From Curtobacterium sp. SGAir0471 (GTDB taxonomy: Bacteria; Actinomycetota; Actinomycetes; Actinomycetales; Microbacteriaceae), in contig NZ_CP027869.1 in assembly GCF_005490985.1 (NCBI RefSeq), forward strand, positions 3,410,001-3,474,000: a stretch of 64,000 nt of DNA. Reading direction: 5' to 3'. A program made the position numbers and the translations under genes. The notes beneath the pieces are model-generated. The model saw nothing but the letters and a program-made list of their open reading frames with translations. It had not been told where the DNA came from and ran no database searches. Positions 16,007 to 25,413 of the stretch are shown here, in pieces (within the stretch, counting starts at the first letter, position 1; each line of letters begins with the position of its first letter).

Positions 16007-17692
16007 TCAGTCCTTCGCGGCGCCGTAGTCGCGCACGGTGGACACGCTCAGCGGGAAGACCACCGGGAAGTCCCGGAAGAGCAGCCGCCCGGCGTCGACC
16101 GCGGCAGCACGGACCTGCTCGGCGACGAACGCCGCGTGCTCGACCGGTGTGTGCACCACGATCTCGTCGTGCACGAAGAACACCAGGTGCGGGCCGGCCG
16201 TCAGCGGGCCGGGGAACCGCGCCGCGAGCCGGGTGCGGAGCGACCCCATCCAGGCCAGTGCCCACTCGGCGGCGGTGCCCTGCACCACGAAGTTCCGCGT
16301 GAACCGACCCCAGCTACGTGCTCGTCCCTCGACCGCCCGCTGCTGCACCGGGGTGCCGTCCACCGACCACGCGCGGTTGCGGGCGACGAACCAGGCCTCG
16401 TCGGGCACCGGCGACGTCCGGCCGAGCAGCGTCGTGACGGGCTCACCGCGCTCCCCCGCGCGCGCGGCACGGTCGACGAGCCCGAGCGCCGCGGGGAACG
16501 CCCTGGCCAGCCGCGGCACGAGCCGACCGGCATCGCCCTGCGTGGCGCCGTACATCGCGCCGAGCATCGCGCCCTTGGCCTGCTGCCGGGTCTCCACCGC
16601 ACCCGAGGCCACCACACCGTCGTACAGGTCCCGCCCGTCACCCGCGGTCGCCATGGCCCGGTCGCCGGCCATCGCGGCGAGCACGCGCGGCTCGAGCTGC
16701 GCCGCGTCCGCCACCACGAACGCCCACCCGTCGTCGGCGACGACCGCGCTGCGGACGGTCTTCGGCAGCTGCATCGCGCCGCCGCCGTCGGCCGCCCACC
16801 GCCCGGTGACGACCCCGCCGACGACGTACTTCGGGTGGAACCGCCCGTCCTGCACCCACTCGTCGAGCCAGGCCCATCCGTTCGCCGTGAGCAGGCGGGA
16901 GCGCTTCTTGTACTCGAGCAGCGGCGCGATGACCGGGTGCTCGAGCTCCTGCAGCTCCCACTTGCGCGTCGACGACACCATGAGTCCGGCCGCTCGGAGC
17001 GCCCGCAGGACGTCGGCGGGCGAGTCCGGGTTGAGACCGGGTTCGCCGAGGTGCGCCCGGATCTGCGCCGCGAGCTCCTCGAGCCGACGCGGCCGCACCC
17101 CTGCCGGCACCCGGGGCCCGAGCTCCTGCTCGAGCAGTCGCTCGTGCACGTCGGCGCGCCACGGCAGCCCGGCGTGCAGGATCTCGGCCGCGACGAGCGC
17201 CCCGGCGGACTCCGCCGTCGTCAGGAGGCGGAGGGCCCCCGGGGTCGTCGACGTGGCGATCGCGTCGAGCTGCAGCCGGAACTCGGCGATCGGGTCGGCC
17301 GCGTCATCGGCCGGCCCGACGGCGAACAGCGCGTCGTCGAAGAGCCGGGCCTGCGTCGGACGGGTGGGGCGGGCCTCCTGGCCGGGTGCATCCCACGTGT
17401 CGACGGGAGCCGCTGCGAGGGCGGTGCCCCGTGCGGCGAGCGCGCCGCGGAGGATCCGGCGGCAGAGTCGGAGGTCGACGCATCGGCCGACGCGTCCGCC
17501 GGCCGCCAGGACGGCCGGGTACCAGCGGGCGGTGTCGTCCCAGACCCAGCGCACGTCGGGTGCGTCGTGCGCGGCGACGAAGGCCGGGAGACCCGGCTCG
17601 TCCACGCGCGTCGGCTCGCCGGCCAACTCCCCCGCGTCGGTCAGGGGCGTCGCGGTGACGCCGCCGTCGACGCGGTGGAGGACGAGGTGCAC
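16007..17692 (-). CDS. Actinobacterial bifunctional 3'-5' exonuclease/DNA polymerase (family A-like)
   Basis: The approximately 561-residue protein matches the actinobacterial stand-alone family-A-like polymerase that lacks a 5'-nuclease. Polymerase landmarks are QLEPRVLAAMAGD (motif A), VETRQQAKGAMLGAMYG (O-helix region) and VFFVHDEIVVHTP (motif C). The N-terminal 200 residues are a diverged exonuclease region. A repair role is likely but not shown here. I choose the GTG at 17692, with GGGGG about 11 nt before it. An ATG at 17725 would put the start inside the long hairpin at 17720-17779. Confidence 0.88.
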   Translation of the reverse strand: MHLVLHRVDGGVTATPLTDAGELAGEPTRVDEPGLPAFVAAHDAPDVRWVWDDTARWYPAVLAAGGRVGRCVDLRLCRRILRGALAARGTALAAAPVDTWDAPGQEARPTRPTQARLFDDALFAVGPADDAADPIAEFRLQLDAIATSTTPGALRLLTTAESAGALVAAEILHAGLPWRADVHERLLEQELGPRVPAGVRPRRLEELAAQIRAHLGEPGLNPDSPADVLRALRAAGLMVSSTRKWELQELEHPVIAPLLEYKKRSRLLTANGWAWLDEWVQDGRFHPKYVVGGVVTGRWAADGGGAMQLPKTVRSAVVADDGWAFVVADAAQLEPRVLAAMAGDRAMATAGDGRDLYDGVVASGAVETRQQAKGAMLGAMYGATQGDAGRLVPRLARAFPAALGLVDRAARAGERGEPVTTLLGRTSPVPDEAWFVARNRAWSVDGTPVQQRAVEGRARSWGRFTRNFVVQGTAAEWALAWMGSLRTRLAARFPGPLTAGPHLVFFVHDEIVVHTPVEHAAFVAEQVRAAAVDAGRLLFRDFPVVFPLSVSTVRDYGAAKD

Positions 17693-17719
17693 CCGACGAT
17701 CATCCCCCGGTTTCGCGAA

Positions 17720-17779
17720 ACGCAACGTCGGCGACTGCTCGCAGCGGTGCAGCGCTGCGAGGTGTCGCCGACGTTGCGT
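17720..17779. terminator. Long two-part palindrome, probable terminator
   Basis: ACGCAACGTCGGCGAC (17720-17735) pairs with GTCGCCGACGTTGCGT (17764-17779). After a two-base mismatch, CTCGCAGCG (17738-17746) pairs with CGCTGCGAG (17753-17761) around a 6-nt loop. The 25 bp of stem lie 18 bp beyond the stop of the small leftward gene at 17798 and before the polymerase gene. No U-tract is visible. Confidence 0.65.
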
Positions 17780-17797
17780 CCCACGGAGGGGGGCGGG

Positions 17798-18046
17798 TCA
17801 GTCGGCGTGGTGGGGGTCCTGCGCCGCGTCCGTGCGGGGGTCGGTGCCGGCGGCGTCGCCCGGGCGGACGGCTGCCGAGTCGGCGACGTCGATGCGGACG
17901 TCCCCGTCCTCGGCACGCGAGACCTCGACGCGCGGGTCTGCGTCGTGCTCGTCCGAGCCGGACATGCGTCGGAAGGTGTCCTGACGCCGTTCCTCGAAGG
18001 ACATGTCGACGCCGTCGCCGAGGTGGTCGTGGTCCGTGTCGCTCAT
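17798..18046 (-). CDS. Small acidic hypothetical protein (82 aa)
   Basis: The protein begins MSDTDHDHLGDGVDMSFEE and is rich in Asp, Ala and Arg with no recognised domain. TACGGT (18059-18054, leftward) lies exactly 7 nt before the ATG, so the gene appears to be transcribed from its own leaderless promoter. It is followed by a long hairpin. Function unknown. Confidence 0.65.
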   Translation of the reverse strand: MSDTDHDHLGDGVDMSFEERRQDTFRRMSGSDEHDADPRVEVSRAEDGDVRIDVADSAAVRPGDAAGTDPRTDAAQDPHHAD

Positions 18047-18148
18047 GCGACCGACCGTACCCGCGGCGTCCGGGGCGGCTCACGGCAGTGTAGGTGAGCA
18101 GTGTTCAGCGATTTGGTGCGCGAATCGGACAGCCGCCATGGTGGAGCG

Positions 18149-18370
18149 ATGGAGACGGAACGCGCACGAGCACCACGGTGGCGACCGGTCCCCGCCGACG
18201 ACGTCCCGATCCACGCCGTGGTCCGCTACCGCGACCGGGGGCGGCTCGTCGCCGGCACGGCGGTGGACGTCCTCGACACGCCGGGGCGTCCCGCCCTCAT
18301 CGTCCGTGCGGACGACGGGCAGCACCACGTCGCACCGCGCGCGGTCCCGCTGGAGATGCGGGTCGCCTGA
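18149..18370 (+). CDS. Small hypothetical protein (73 aa)
   Basis: The predicted product begins [19 protein letters not shown] and has a compact beta-rich core ([21 protein letters not shown], split by turns). No domain is recognised. CATGGT lies 6 nt before the ATG at 18149, which supports this start over the upstream in-frame ATG at 18101. The gene is convergent with sdaA. Function unknown. Confidence 0.5.
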   Translation: METERARAPRWRPVPADDVPIHAVVRYRDRGRLVAGTAVDVLDTPGRPALIVRADDGQHHVAPRAVPLEMRVA

Positions 18371-18388
18371 CCGTCCGGTCGCGCCCGG

Positions 18389-19762
18389 TCAGCAGAGCGG
18401 GACGTTGACCGCCAGACCGCCCATCGCGGTCTCCTTGTACTTCGTGGACATGTCCGCTCCGGTCTGCCGCATGGTCTCGACGACCTGGTCGAGCGACACG
18501 TGGTGCACGCCGTCGCCGCGCAGCGCCATCCGCGCGGCGTTGATCGCCTTGTTCGCGGCGATCGCGTTCCGCTCGATGCAGGGGATCTGCACGAGGCCGC
18601 CGATCGGGTCGCAGGTCAGCCCGAGGTTGTGCTCCATCGCGATCTCGGCCGCGTTCTCGACCTGCTCCGGTGTACCGCCCAGGACCTCGGCCAGCCCGGC
18701 CGCCGCCATCGACGCCGCGGAGCCGACCTCGCCCTGGCAGCCGACCTCGGCGCCGGAGATCGACGCCCGCTCCTTGTAGATCGAGCCGATCGCCCCGGCG
18801 GTGAGCAGGAAGCGGACCACGGCATCGTCGCGGCCCTCCGGCGCGACCTCGGAGACGTAGGTCAGCGCGTAGTAGAGCACCGCGGGGATGATCCCGGCGG
18901 CGCCGTTCGTCGGCGCGGTGACGACCCGGCCGCCCGTCGCGTTCTCCTCGTTGACCGCCATCGCGGTGAGGTTGACCCACTCCATCGCGAAGAGCGGGTC
19001 GTGGTGCGGGTCGTCGCGGGTGAGCTGCTCGTGCCAGTTCGCCGCCCGGCGCCGGACCGCGAGTCCCCCGGGCAGCGTGCCGGTGCGCCGGATGCTGCGG
19101 TCGACGCTCTCGCGCATGACCTCGTGCACGTGCAGGAGCCCGGCGCGGACCGCGGCCTCGCTCCGGGTGACGGTCTCGTTCGCCATCGCGATGCCGTTCA
19201 CGGGCAGGCCGGTGGCGGCGCAGGCGGCCAGCAGCTCGGCACCGCTCGAGAAGGGGTGCGGGACGGCGTCGTCGACGGGGATCGCGGCCTCGGCCACCGT
19301 GCCCTCGGAGTCGGTCGTGATGAACCCGCCGCCGATCGAGTAGTAGGTCTCCTCGGCCAGGACCGCGTCTGCGGCGTCGCGTGCCCGGAGTCGCATCGCG
19401 TTCGGGTGCCGGGGGAGCATGGTCAGCGGGTGCAGCACGATGTCGGCCTGGCGGAACGGCACGGTCGCACCGCCCGCGAGGCGCAGCACGCCGGTCTGCT
19501 CGAGGTCGTCGAGCGCAGCCGCCATCGCGTCCGGGTCGACCGTCTCGGGGTCGGAGCCCATCAGGCCGGCGAGCACCGCACCGAGCGTGCCGTGTCCCTG
19601 CCCCGTGGACGCGAGCGAACCGTACAGGTGGACGTCGAGCCCGGCCACGGGGACGTCGACGAGCCCGGCCGCGAAGGCCGCTCCGGCTCGCATCGGCCCG
19701 ACGGTGTGGGAACTCGACGGGCCGATCCCGACGCTGAACAGATCGAAGACGGAGACCGGCAC
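18389..19762 (-). CDS. sdaA: L-serine ammonia-lyase, iron-sulfur dependent (single chain)
   Basis: The 457-residue enzyme deaminates L-serine to pyruvate and ammonia. The N-terminal domain opens with the signature [20 protein letters not shown]. The C-terminal catalytic domain contains [33 protein letters not shown] and [13 protein letters not shown], whose cysteines bind the labile 4Fe-4S cluster. Length matches SdaA of E. coli (454). The start is GTG; TAGTGT (19774-19769, leftward) lies 6 nt before it, a leaderless layout. It is a stand-alone gene, convergent with the 73-residue gene. Confidence 0.96.
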   Translation of the reverse strand: MPVSVFDLFSVGIGPSSSHTVGPMRAGAAFAAGLVDVPVAGLDVHLYGSLASTGQGHGTLGAVLAGLMGSDPETVDPDAMAAALDDLEQTGVLRLAGGATVPFRQADIVLHPLTMLPRHPNAMRLRARDAADAVLAEETYYSIGGGFITTDSEGTVAEAAIPVDDAVPHPFSSGAELLAACAATGLPVNGIAMANETVTRSEAAVRAGLLHVHEVMRESVDRSIRRTGTLPGGLAVRRRAANWHEQLTRDDPHHDPLFAMEWVNLTAMAVNEENATGGRVVTAPTNGAAGIIPAVLYYALTYVSEVAPEGRDDAVVRFLLTAGAIGSIYKERASISGAEVGCQGEVGSAASMAAAGLAEVLGGTPEQVENAAEIAMEHNLGLTCDPIGGLVQIPCIERNAIAANKAINAARMALRGDGVHHVSLDQVVETMRQTGADMSTKYKETAMGGLAVNVPLC

Positions 19763-19849
19763 CCCGCCACACTAACCCGTCCGGACGGCGTGGACCCCGA
19801 GCGAGCGCGGTGGACCGCTCCATCGGCACGGGCGTGCGAGACTCGTGGC

Positions 19850-20668
19850 ATGCCCATCCTCAACAAGGACATGCAGGTCTGCATCTCGCTCGCGGCCCGC
19901 CCGAGCAACATCGGCACCCGGTTCCACAACTTCCTGTACGACGAGCTCGGGCTGAACTTCGCGTACAAGGCGTTCACGACGACCGACCTGCCCGGCGCGG
20001 TCACCGGCATCCGGGCACTCGGCATCCGGGGCTGCTCGGTCTCGATGCCCTTCAAGGAGGCGATCATCCCCCTCGTCGACGTCGTCGAGGAGTCCGCGGC
20101 CGCCATCCAGTCGATCAACACCGTGGTGAACGACGAGGGCGTGCTCACCGCGTCGAACACCGACTACGAGGCCGTCGCCTCCCTGCTCCGCACGCACGAG
20201 GTCGACCCGACCGCCCGCGTGGTCCTCCGCGGCTCCGGCGGCATGGCCAAGGCGGTCACGGCGGCCTTCCGCGGCGCGGGCTTCGAGCAGCTCACCGTCG
20301 TCGCGCGCAACGCGGAGACCGGCCCCGCCCTCGCCGAGCAGTACGGGTTCGACTGGGTCGCGACCGAGCAGGAGGCGCCCGACGCCGACGTCCTGGTCAA
20401 CGTCACCCCGCTCGGCATGCGGGGCGCCGACGAGGACGCACTCGCCTTCGCGCAGGACCGCATCGAGGCCGCGTCGACCGTCTTCGACGTGGTCGCGTTC
20501 CCCTCCGAGACCCCGCTCGTCCGCGCCGGTCGCGCCGCCGGGAAGCGTGTGGTCACGGGTGCCGAGGTCATCGCGCTGCAGGCGGCGCGCCAGTTCGAGC
20601 GGTACACGGGCGTCGCCCTGACGGACGACCAGGTCCGTCGGGCGAGCGCGTTCAGCCGCGCGGAGTGA
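19850..20668 (+). CDS. Shikimate 5-dehydrogenase-like protein
   Basis: The 272-residue protein resembles AroE/YdiB-type shikimate or quinate dehydrogenases: GCSVSMPFKEAIIPLVD, SINTVVNDEGVL, SNTDYEA (substrate-binding Asp), a Rossmann segment VVLRGSGGMAKAVTAAF and NVTPLGMRG. The glycine-rich loop reads GSGGMAKAV rather than the usual GAGGAARAV, so it is probably an AroE-like paralogue and not the main shikimate-pathway enzyme. GAGACT lies 6 nt before the ATG (19850). It is divergent from sdaA with no obvious pathway link. Confidence 0.85.
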   Translation: MPILNKDMQVCISLAARPSNIGTRFHNFLYDELGLNFAYKAFTTTDLPGAVTGIRALGIRGCSVSMPFKEAIIPLVDVVEESAAAIQSINTVVNDEGVLTASNTDYEAVASLLRTHEVDPTARVVLRGSGGMAKAVTAAFRGAGFEQLTVVARNAETGPALAEQYGFDWVATEQEAPDADVLVNVTPLGMRGADEDALAFAQDRIEAASTVFDVVAFPSETPLVRAGRAAGKRVVTGAEVIALQAARQFERYTGVALTDDQVRRASAFSRAE

Positions 20669-20729
20669 CCGGATGACGGTCTGGAGGATCGTGGCGGCGC
20701 CGCCACGTCCTCCCTCGCAGGCTCGGTCG

Positions 20730-20775
20730 GCGCGGCCCGCGTGACGCTGACGCGTCACCGCTGAGCGGGCCGCGC
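20730..20775. terminator. Hairpin between convergent genes
   Basis: GCGCGGCCCGC (20730-20740) pairs with GCGGGCCGCGC (20765-20775), with a smaller GACGC/GCGTC stem inside. It lies between two convergent stop codons (20668 and 20783) and could stop transcription from both sides. Confidence 0.65.
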
Positions 20776-20782
20776 AGTCCGT

Positions 20783-21226
20783 CTACTGGGTGCCGGCGCG
20801 ACCCTGCGCGACCCAGCGGAGCCGCCGGATGCTCTCGTTGTTCCGGATCCAGATGCCGGGCTGGGCGATGAAGCCGGGCACGAGCGACCCAGGTCCCCGC
20901 ACGGGGTTCTCACGGAGCGTGACCCGACTCCCGCGCGGGTGCGGTTCCACCTCGACCTCGACGCGCGCCTCGCCGACCGGCCAGCCCTTCGCCTGGATCA
21001 CCAGGCGGCGGGGCTCGTCGACCTCGAGCACGGTCGTCACGTCGTTGATCAGGAACGGCCAGATGCCGAACGAGTGGTGCAGCTCCGAGCCGACCGCCGG
21101 CCACGTCGGGTCCTGGCGGCGCATGCGCGAGGCGCCGACGACCCAGGTCGGGTAGAGCCAGCCGTCACGGAGCACGTCGAAGACGGCCTCCGGGCTGCAG
21201 TGCACGATGCGGACGTTCTTCGCCAT
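20783..21226 (-). CDS. SRPBCC-family (START-like) protein
   Basis: This 147-residue protein has the polyketide-cyclase/START-like pattern: RIVHCSPEAVFDVLRDGWLY, then a WVVGAS..W segment and the C-terminal helix. The fold binds hydrophobic ligands; no catalytic role is evident. The ATG follows a GGAGG site by 8 nt, and the gene begins 3 bp after the stop of the oxidoreductase, so the two are one operon. The partner suggests a lipid or isoprenoid ligand, which is inference. Confidence 0.85.
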   Translation of the reverse strand: MAKNVRIVHCSPEAVFDVLRDGWLYPTWVVGASRMRRQDPTWPAVGSELHHSFGIWPFLINDVTTVLEVDEPRRLVIQAKGWPVGEARVEVEVEPHPRGSRVTLRENPVRGPGSLVPGFIAQPGIWIRNNESIRRLRWVAQGRAGTQ

Positions 21227-21229
21227 GGT

Positions 21230-22675
21230 TCAGTCCTCCGGTGCGAGATCGACGTGCTCGGACAGCCCGAAGGTGTGGCGCAGCGCACTGCGGGCCGCGT
21301 GCCAGCCCGCCATGCCGTGCACACCCGGGCCGGGCGCGGACGCCTCCGAGCACAGGTACATGCCGCCGCCCATCCGCCACGGGTCCGACGACAGGACGGG
21401 CCGCTTCACGAGCTGCCAGAAGCTCGCTGCCCCGGCGGCGATGTCGCCGCCGACGTAGTTCGGGTTGTACTCCCCCATCTGCACGGCCGTGCGGCTGCTC
21501 GACTGCAGGATCGTGTCGCGGAACCCGGGGGCGAAGCGCTCGACCTGGCGGACGACCGCGTCGGTCGGGTCGACGTCCGATCCGGCCGGCACGTGCGCGT
21601 ACGCCCAGAAGACGTGCTTGCCGCGGGGTGCGCGACCCGGGTCGACCACGGTCGGCTCCGAGCCGAGCACGTACGGCCGTTCCGCGTGCCGCCCCTCTGC
21701 GACGGCCCGCTCGGCCTCGGCGATCTCCGCGCGGGTGCCGCCGATGTGCACCGTGCCGGCCCTCCGGAGCTCGGAGTTCGTCCACGGCACCGGGTCGGAC
21801 AGCGCGAAGTCGACCTTCGCGGCCGCGTTGCCGAACCGGAAGCGGCGGAGCGCCCCACGCTTCGGGGTGGGGATCTGCTTCCCGGCGATGTGGAGCATGC
21901 CCGGGACGCTCGTGTCGAACAGGACCGCCTTCGCCGGGGTGAGGTCGCCGAGGGATCGAACCTCACGGCCGGTCTCGATCGTCCCGCCGTGGGCGACGAG
22001 GTCGGCGGCGAGCGCGTCGACGATCGCCTGGCTGCCCCCGATCGGCACCGGCCAGCCACGGGCGTGCGCATAGGACCCGAGCGACAGCGCGGCGGCTGCG
22101 GTCGACAGGGACGGCATGTGCTGGATCGAGTGTGCGGCGACGCCGGACACCATCGCCGGTGCGACCTCGTCGCGGAACCGGGCGTTCCACGCGGCACTGC
22201 CCTGCTCGAGGGCGCGGAGACCGAACCGCAGGACCGTCAGCGGGTGGCGCGGGACGTGCAGCAGCGCGTCGGTGGCGAAGTCGGCGACCTGGTCCGCGTT
22301 GCCGGACAGGGGCGCCATCAGGTTCCGGAACGCCCGACCGTCGATCCCGAGGCCGTCGGCGGTGCGCTCGAGGTCGCGGTACGCGATGCCGGCGCGGCCC
22401 CGGTCGAGGGGGTGGCCGTACTGCACCTCGGGCAGCCGGAGCTCGATGCGGTCCTCCATCCGGAATCGCCGGAAGAACTCGGACTGCAGCGCCATGGGGT
22501 GCACCGCGGAGCAGACGTCGTGGTGAAACCCGGGCAGCGTGAGCTGGGCCGTGCGGGCGCCGCCGCCGATCGTGTCGTTCCGCTCGACGACCTCGACCGA
22601 CAGCCCGGCACGCGCGAGCGTCACCGCCGCCGCGAGTCCGTTCGGTCCGGCACCGACGACCACCGCATCAACCAT
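21230..22675 (-). CDS. FAD-dependent phytoene desaturase-like oxidoreductase
   Basis: The 481-residue protein starts with a Rossmann FAD-binding site, VDAVVVGAGPNGLAAAVTLA, followed by VVERNDTIGGGART and DVCSAVHPM. It belongs to the CrtI-like NAD(P)/FAD family that includes all-trans-retinol saturase-like proteins. No carotenoid synthase genes (crtB, crtE) are adjacent, so a carotenoid role is not supported. TAGGCT (22688-22683, leftward) lies 7 nt before the ATG, a leaderless layout. It is co-transcribed with the SRPBCC gene 3 bp downstream. Confidence 0.9.
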   Translation of the reverse strand: MVDAVVVGAGPNGLAAAVTLARAGLSVEVVERNDTIGGGARTAQLTLPGFHHDVCSAVHPMALQSEFFRRFRMEDRIELRLPEVQYGHPLDRGRAGIAYRDLERTADGLGIDGRAFRNLMAPLSGNADQVADFATDALLHVPRHPLTVLRFGLRALEQGSAAWNARFRDEVAPAMVSGVAAHSIQHMPSLSTAAAALSLGSYAHARGWPVPIGGSQAIVDALAADLVAHGGTIETGREVRSLGDLTPAKAVLFDTSVPGMLHIAGKQIPTPKRGALRRFRFGNAAAKVDFALSDPVPWTNSELRRAGTVHIGGTRAEIAEAERAVAEGRHAERPYVLGSEPTVVDPGRAPRGKHVFWAYAHVPAGSDVDPTDAVVRQVERFAPGFRDTILQSSSRTAVQMGEYNPNYVGGDIAAGAASFWQLVKRPVLSSDPWRMGGGMYLCSEASAPGPGVHGMAGWHAARSALRHTFGLSEHVDLAPED

Positions 22676-22711
22676 GTGCCCGAGCCTAGGAGTTGCCCAC
22701 AGCGCGTTCGC

Positions 22712-23428
22712 TCAGATGACCGTCCGACCTGCGTTCAGCGCCTCATCGCGACGAGCGAGCACGGGATCGATGCGACTCGAATCGACGATGAGTCGCTCCG
22801 CGTCTGGACTCACGATTCCCGCGATCCGGGTGATGTCGTCACGGATGCGTCCCAGCGGGGCAGCGTGGGTCGGCTCGTGGTGCGCGAGACGGTTTCGGAA
22901 CCGGCGCACGTCGTCGAGCAGGCGGTGCAGTCTTTTGCGACGGAGCGTGCCGAGGTGCGGGAACGCCGTCCTCAATCGCGGCTGCCAGAGCACGGTCTCG
23001 TAGCTGAGGGTCGGGTGCCGCGGCACCCCGGCGTCGGTCAGCCCGACCCAGAACCCGAAGCTCGTCGCGGCGACGACCTGGTCGGCGGTCGGTCGCGCGA
23101 CGCCTCGCCGCGCCAAGGTGTCGGTGGCACCGTCGACGGCGCGACGCTCTCGCGGCATGAGGTGCACCGCCTCGTCGTTCCACCAATCGTCGTTCCGTCC
23201 AGCGCGCAGGGCGTCGTGCATCGTGTTGCGGACGGCGATCTCGAGCACGGCGATCGGGCCCCAGAACGCAGCGGTCATCTCGATGTTCCAGGCGTAGAGG
23301 CGGAGCGCGCCGGCACGATCGCCGTTGCAAGCGGCGAGGTAGGGGCCCAGGCGAGCAGCGCTGCAGAGGCGCGGTAAGTCCGTGAGCGTGGCGATGTCGA
23401 GCCCAACGACGGCTGATCGACCGGTCAC
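22712..23428 (-). CDS. Abi-like protein with HEPN Rx4H motif
   Basis: The 238-residue protein matches the Abi_2-like family: RLYAWNIEMTAAFWGPIAVLE, IAVRNTMHDAL, SFGFWVGL and RRFRNRLAHHEP. The R178-N-R-L-A-H183 motif is the HEPN ribonuclease signature, and related proteins mediate abortive phage infection. The coding sequence uses more A/T-ending codons than neighbours, including a TTA leucine at codon 18, rare in such genomes, which suggests recent acquisition. A GGGGGAG site precedes the GTG start by 5 nt. It has its own consensus-like promoter and a structured leader upstream. No partner antitoxin is evident. Confidence 0.85.
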   Translation of the reverse strand: MTGRSAVVGLDIATLTDLPRLCSAARLGPYLAACNGDRAGALRLYAWNIEMTAAFWGPIAVLEIAVRNTMHDALRAGRNDDWWNDEAVHLMPRERRAVDGATDTLARRGVARPTADQVVAATSFGFWVGLTDAGVPRHPTLSYETVLWQPRLRTAFPHLGTLRRKRLHRLLDDVRRFRNRLAHHEPTHAAPLGRIRDDITRIAGIVSPDAERLIVDSSRIDPVLARRDEALNAGRTVI

Positions 23429-23453
23429 ACGAACTCCCCCGAAGACGACGATC

Positions 23454-23490
23454 GCCCCAGGAGTCCGGCGATGCCGAATGGTCCTGGGGC
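23454..23490 (-). promoter_or_regulatory. 5'-leader hairpin of the Abi-like gene
   Basis: GCCCCAGGA (23454-23462) pairs with TCCTGGGGC (23482-23490), a perfect 9-bp stem lying between the inferred transcription start (about 23495) and the ribosome-binding site. The transcript of the Abi-like gene would therefore begin with a stem-loop, possibly an attenuator or stability element. Confidence 0.5.
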
Positions 23491-23501
23491 GTTACGGCTC
23501 C

Positions 23502-24654
<1,153 letters not shown>

Positions 24655-24674
24655 CCGACAGCGGCCGACGACCC

Positions 24675-25220
24675 TCAGGTCACGAGCCCGTAGACCGCCA
24701 CGTCGACCCGTCGGGGTCCGAGCGGCAGGGCGCGGCGGAGCGTCCCCTCGTGCGCGAACCCGAGCCGTTCGGCCAGCGCCCGACTCCGGACGTTGTCGGC
24801 GCCGGTCCGGATCTCGACCCGGGCGCTCCCCCGCTCGCGGGCGACGTCGACCAGCGCGGCGGCGGCGCGTCGGACGATCCCGCGCCCCTCGTACCGCTCG
24901 TCGATCCAGTAGCCGAGCGATGCCTGGCCCAGGTAGTGATCCAGCGCGAGCGACGCCGCCCCGACGATGCGTCCGTCCACACGGATGACGCACGGCACGG
25001 CCCGGTCCATCGCGTACTGCCCGAGCAACTGCTCGGTGTGCAGCACGAGCGAGTCCCGCGAGACCGACGCCCACGCCCACGGCTCCGCCGCACGGAGCCG
25101 TCCGAGGTTGGCCTGCACCAGCTCGTGGACGGCGTCGACCGTGCTGAGGTCGCGCAGCGTCAGCGTGCACCCGTCGCCGAGGTCCCGTCCCGAAGCCGCC
25201 ACGCCCCCGACACTATGCAC
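24675..25220 (-). CDS. GNAT-family N-acetyltransferase (RimJ/RimL type)
   Basis: The 181-residue protein has the GNAT core: YWIDERYEGRGIVRRAAAAL (acetyl-CoA-binding Q/RxxGxG/A region) followed by RTGADNVRSRALAERLGF. The sequence resembles RimL-like ribosomal-protein acetyltransferases; the substrate is unknown. I use the GTG at 25220, which has GGGGG 5 nt upstream. The longer open frame upstream reads into a tandem repeat and is unlikely to be coding. Confidence 0.88.
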   Translation of the reverse strand: MHSVGGVAASGRDLGDGCTLTLRDLSTVDAVHELVQANLGRLRAAEPWAWASVSRDSLVLHTEQLLGQYAMDRAVPCVIRVDGRIVGAASLALDHYLGQASLGYWIDERYEGRGIVRRAAAALVDVARERGSARVEIRTGADNVRSRALAERLGFAHEGTLRRALPLGPRRVDVAVYGLVT

Positions 25221-25264
25221 ATCGGCCCCCGACGTCCGGGGTCGGCACGACGCGGCCTGCAGCG

Positions 25265-25293
25265 AGCACGCAAGCACGCAAGCACGCAAGCAA
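25265..25293. repeat. Tandem 8-bp repeat (AGCACGCA), about 3.6 copies
   Basis: Three perfect units and a partial fourth lie in the 193-bp gap between the acetyltransferase and the osmoprotectant operon. The rest of the gap is low-complexity (cgacccga repeats) and the terminator hairpin at 25341. No gene is seen here. Confidence 0.7.
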
Positions 25294-25340
25294 CCGTGGA
25301 CCCGACGTCACCCGACCCGGCGCGACCCGACCCGACGGAC

Positions 25341-25380
25341 GACGGGAGGCGCGGCACCCACCGGCACCGCGCCTCCCGTC
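25341..25380 (-). terminator. Dispersed hairpin, subfamily A, at the end of the osmoprotectant operon
   Basis: GACGGGAGGCGCGG (25341-25354) pairs perfectly with CCGCGCCTCCCGTC (25367-25380). It lies 34 bp past the stop of the leftward substrate-binding protein gene. Same family as 11473, 35119 and 40784. Confidence 0.75.
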
Positions 25381-25413
25381 CGAGCGCACGCGCGTCCGAG
25401 CGCCGTGCATCCG

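Noticed and set aside
17693..17725. ATG at 17725 as the start of the DNA polymerase gene
   Set aside because: It falls in the arm of the 17720-17779 hairpin, which looks like the terminator of the upstream gene, and lacks a ribosome site.
21230..22675. Carotenoid biosynthesis gene
   Set aside because: Only a CrtI-like FAD oxidoreductase is present; no crtB/crtE partners, and the family includes many non-carotenoid enzymes.
25230..25293. N-terminal extension of the acetyltransferase upstream of 25220
   Set aside because: It reads into an 8-bp tandem repeat, has a Cys/Arg-rich composition and lacks a ribosome site; the GTG at 25220 has one.
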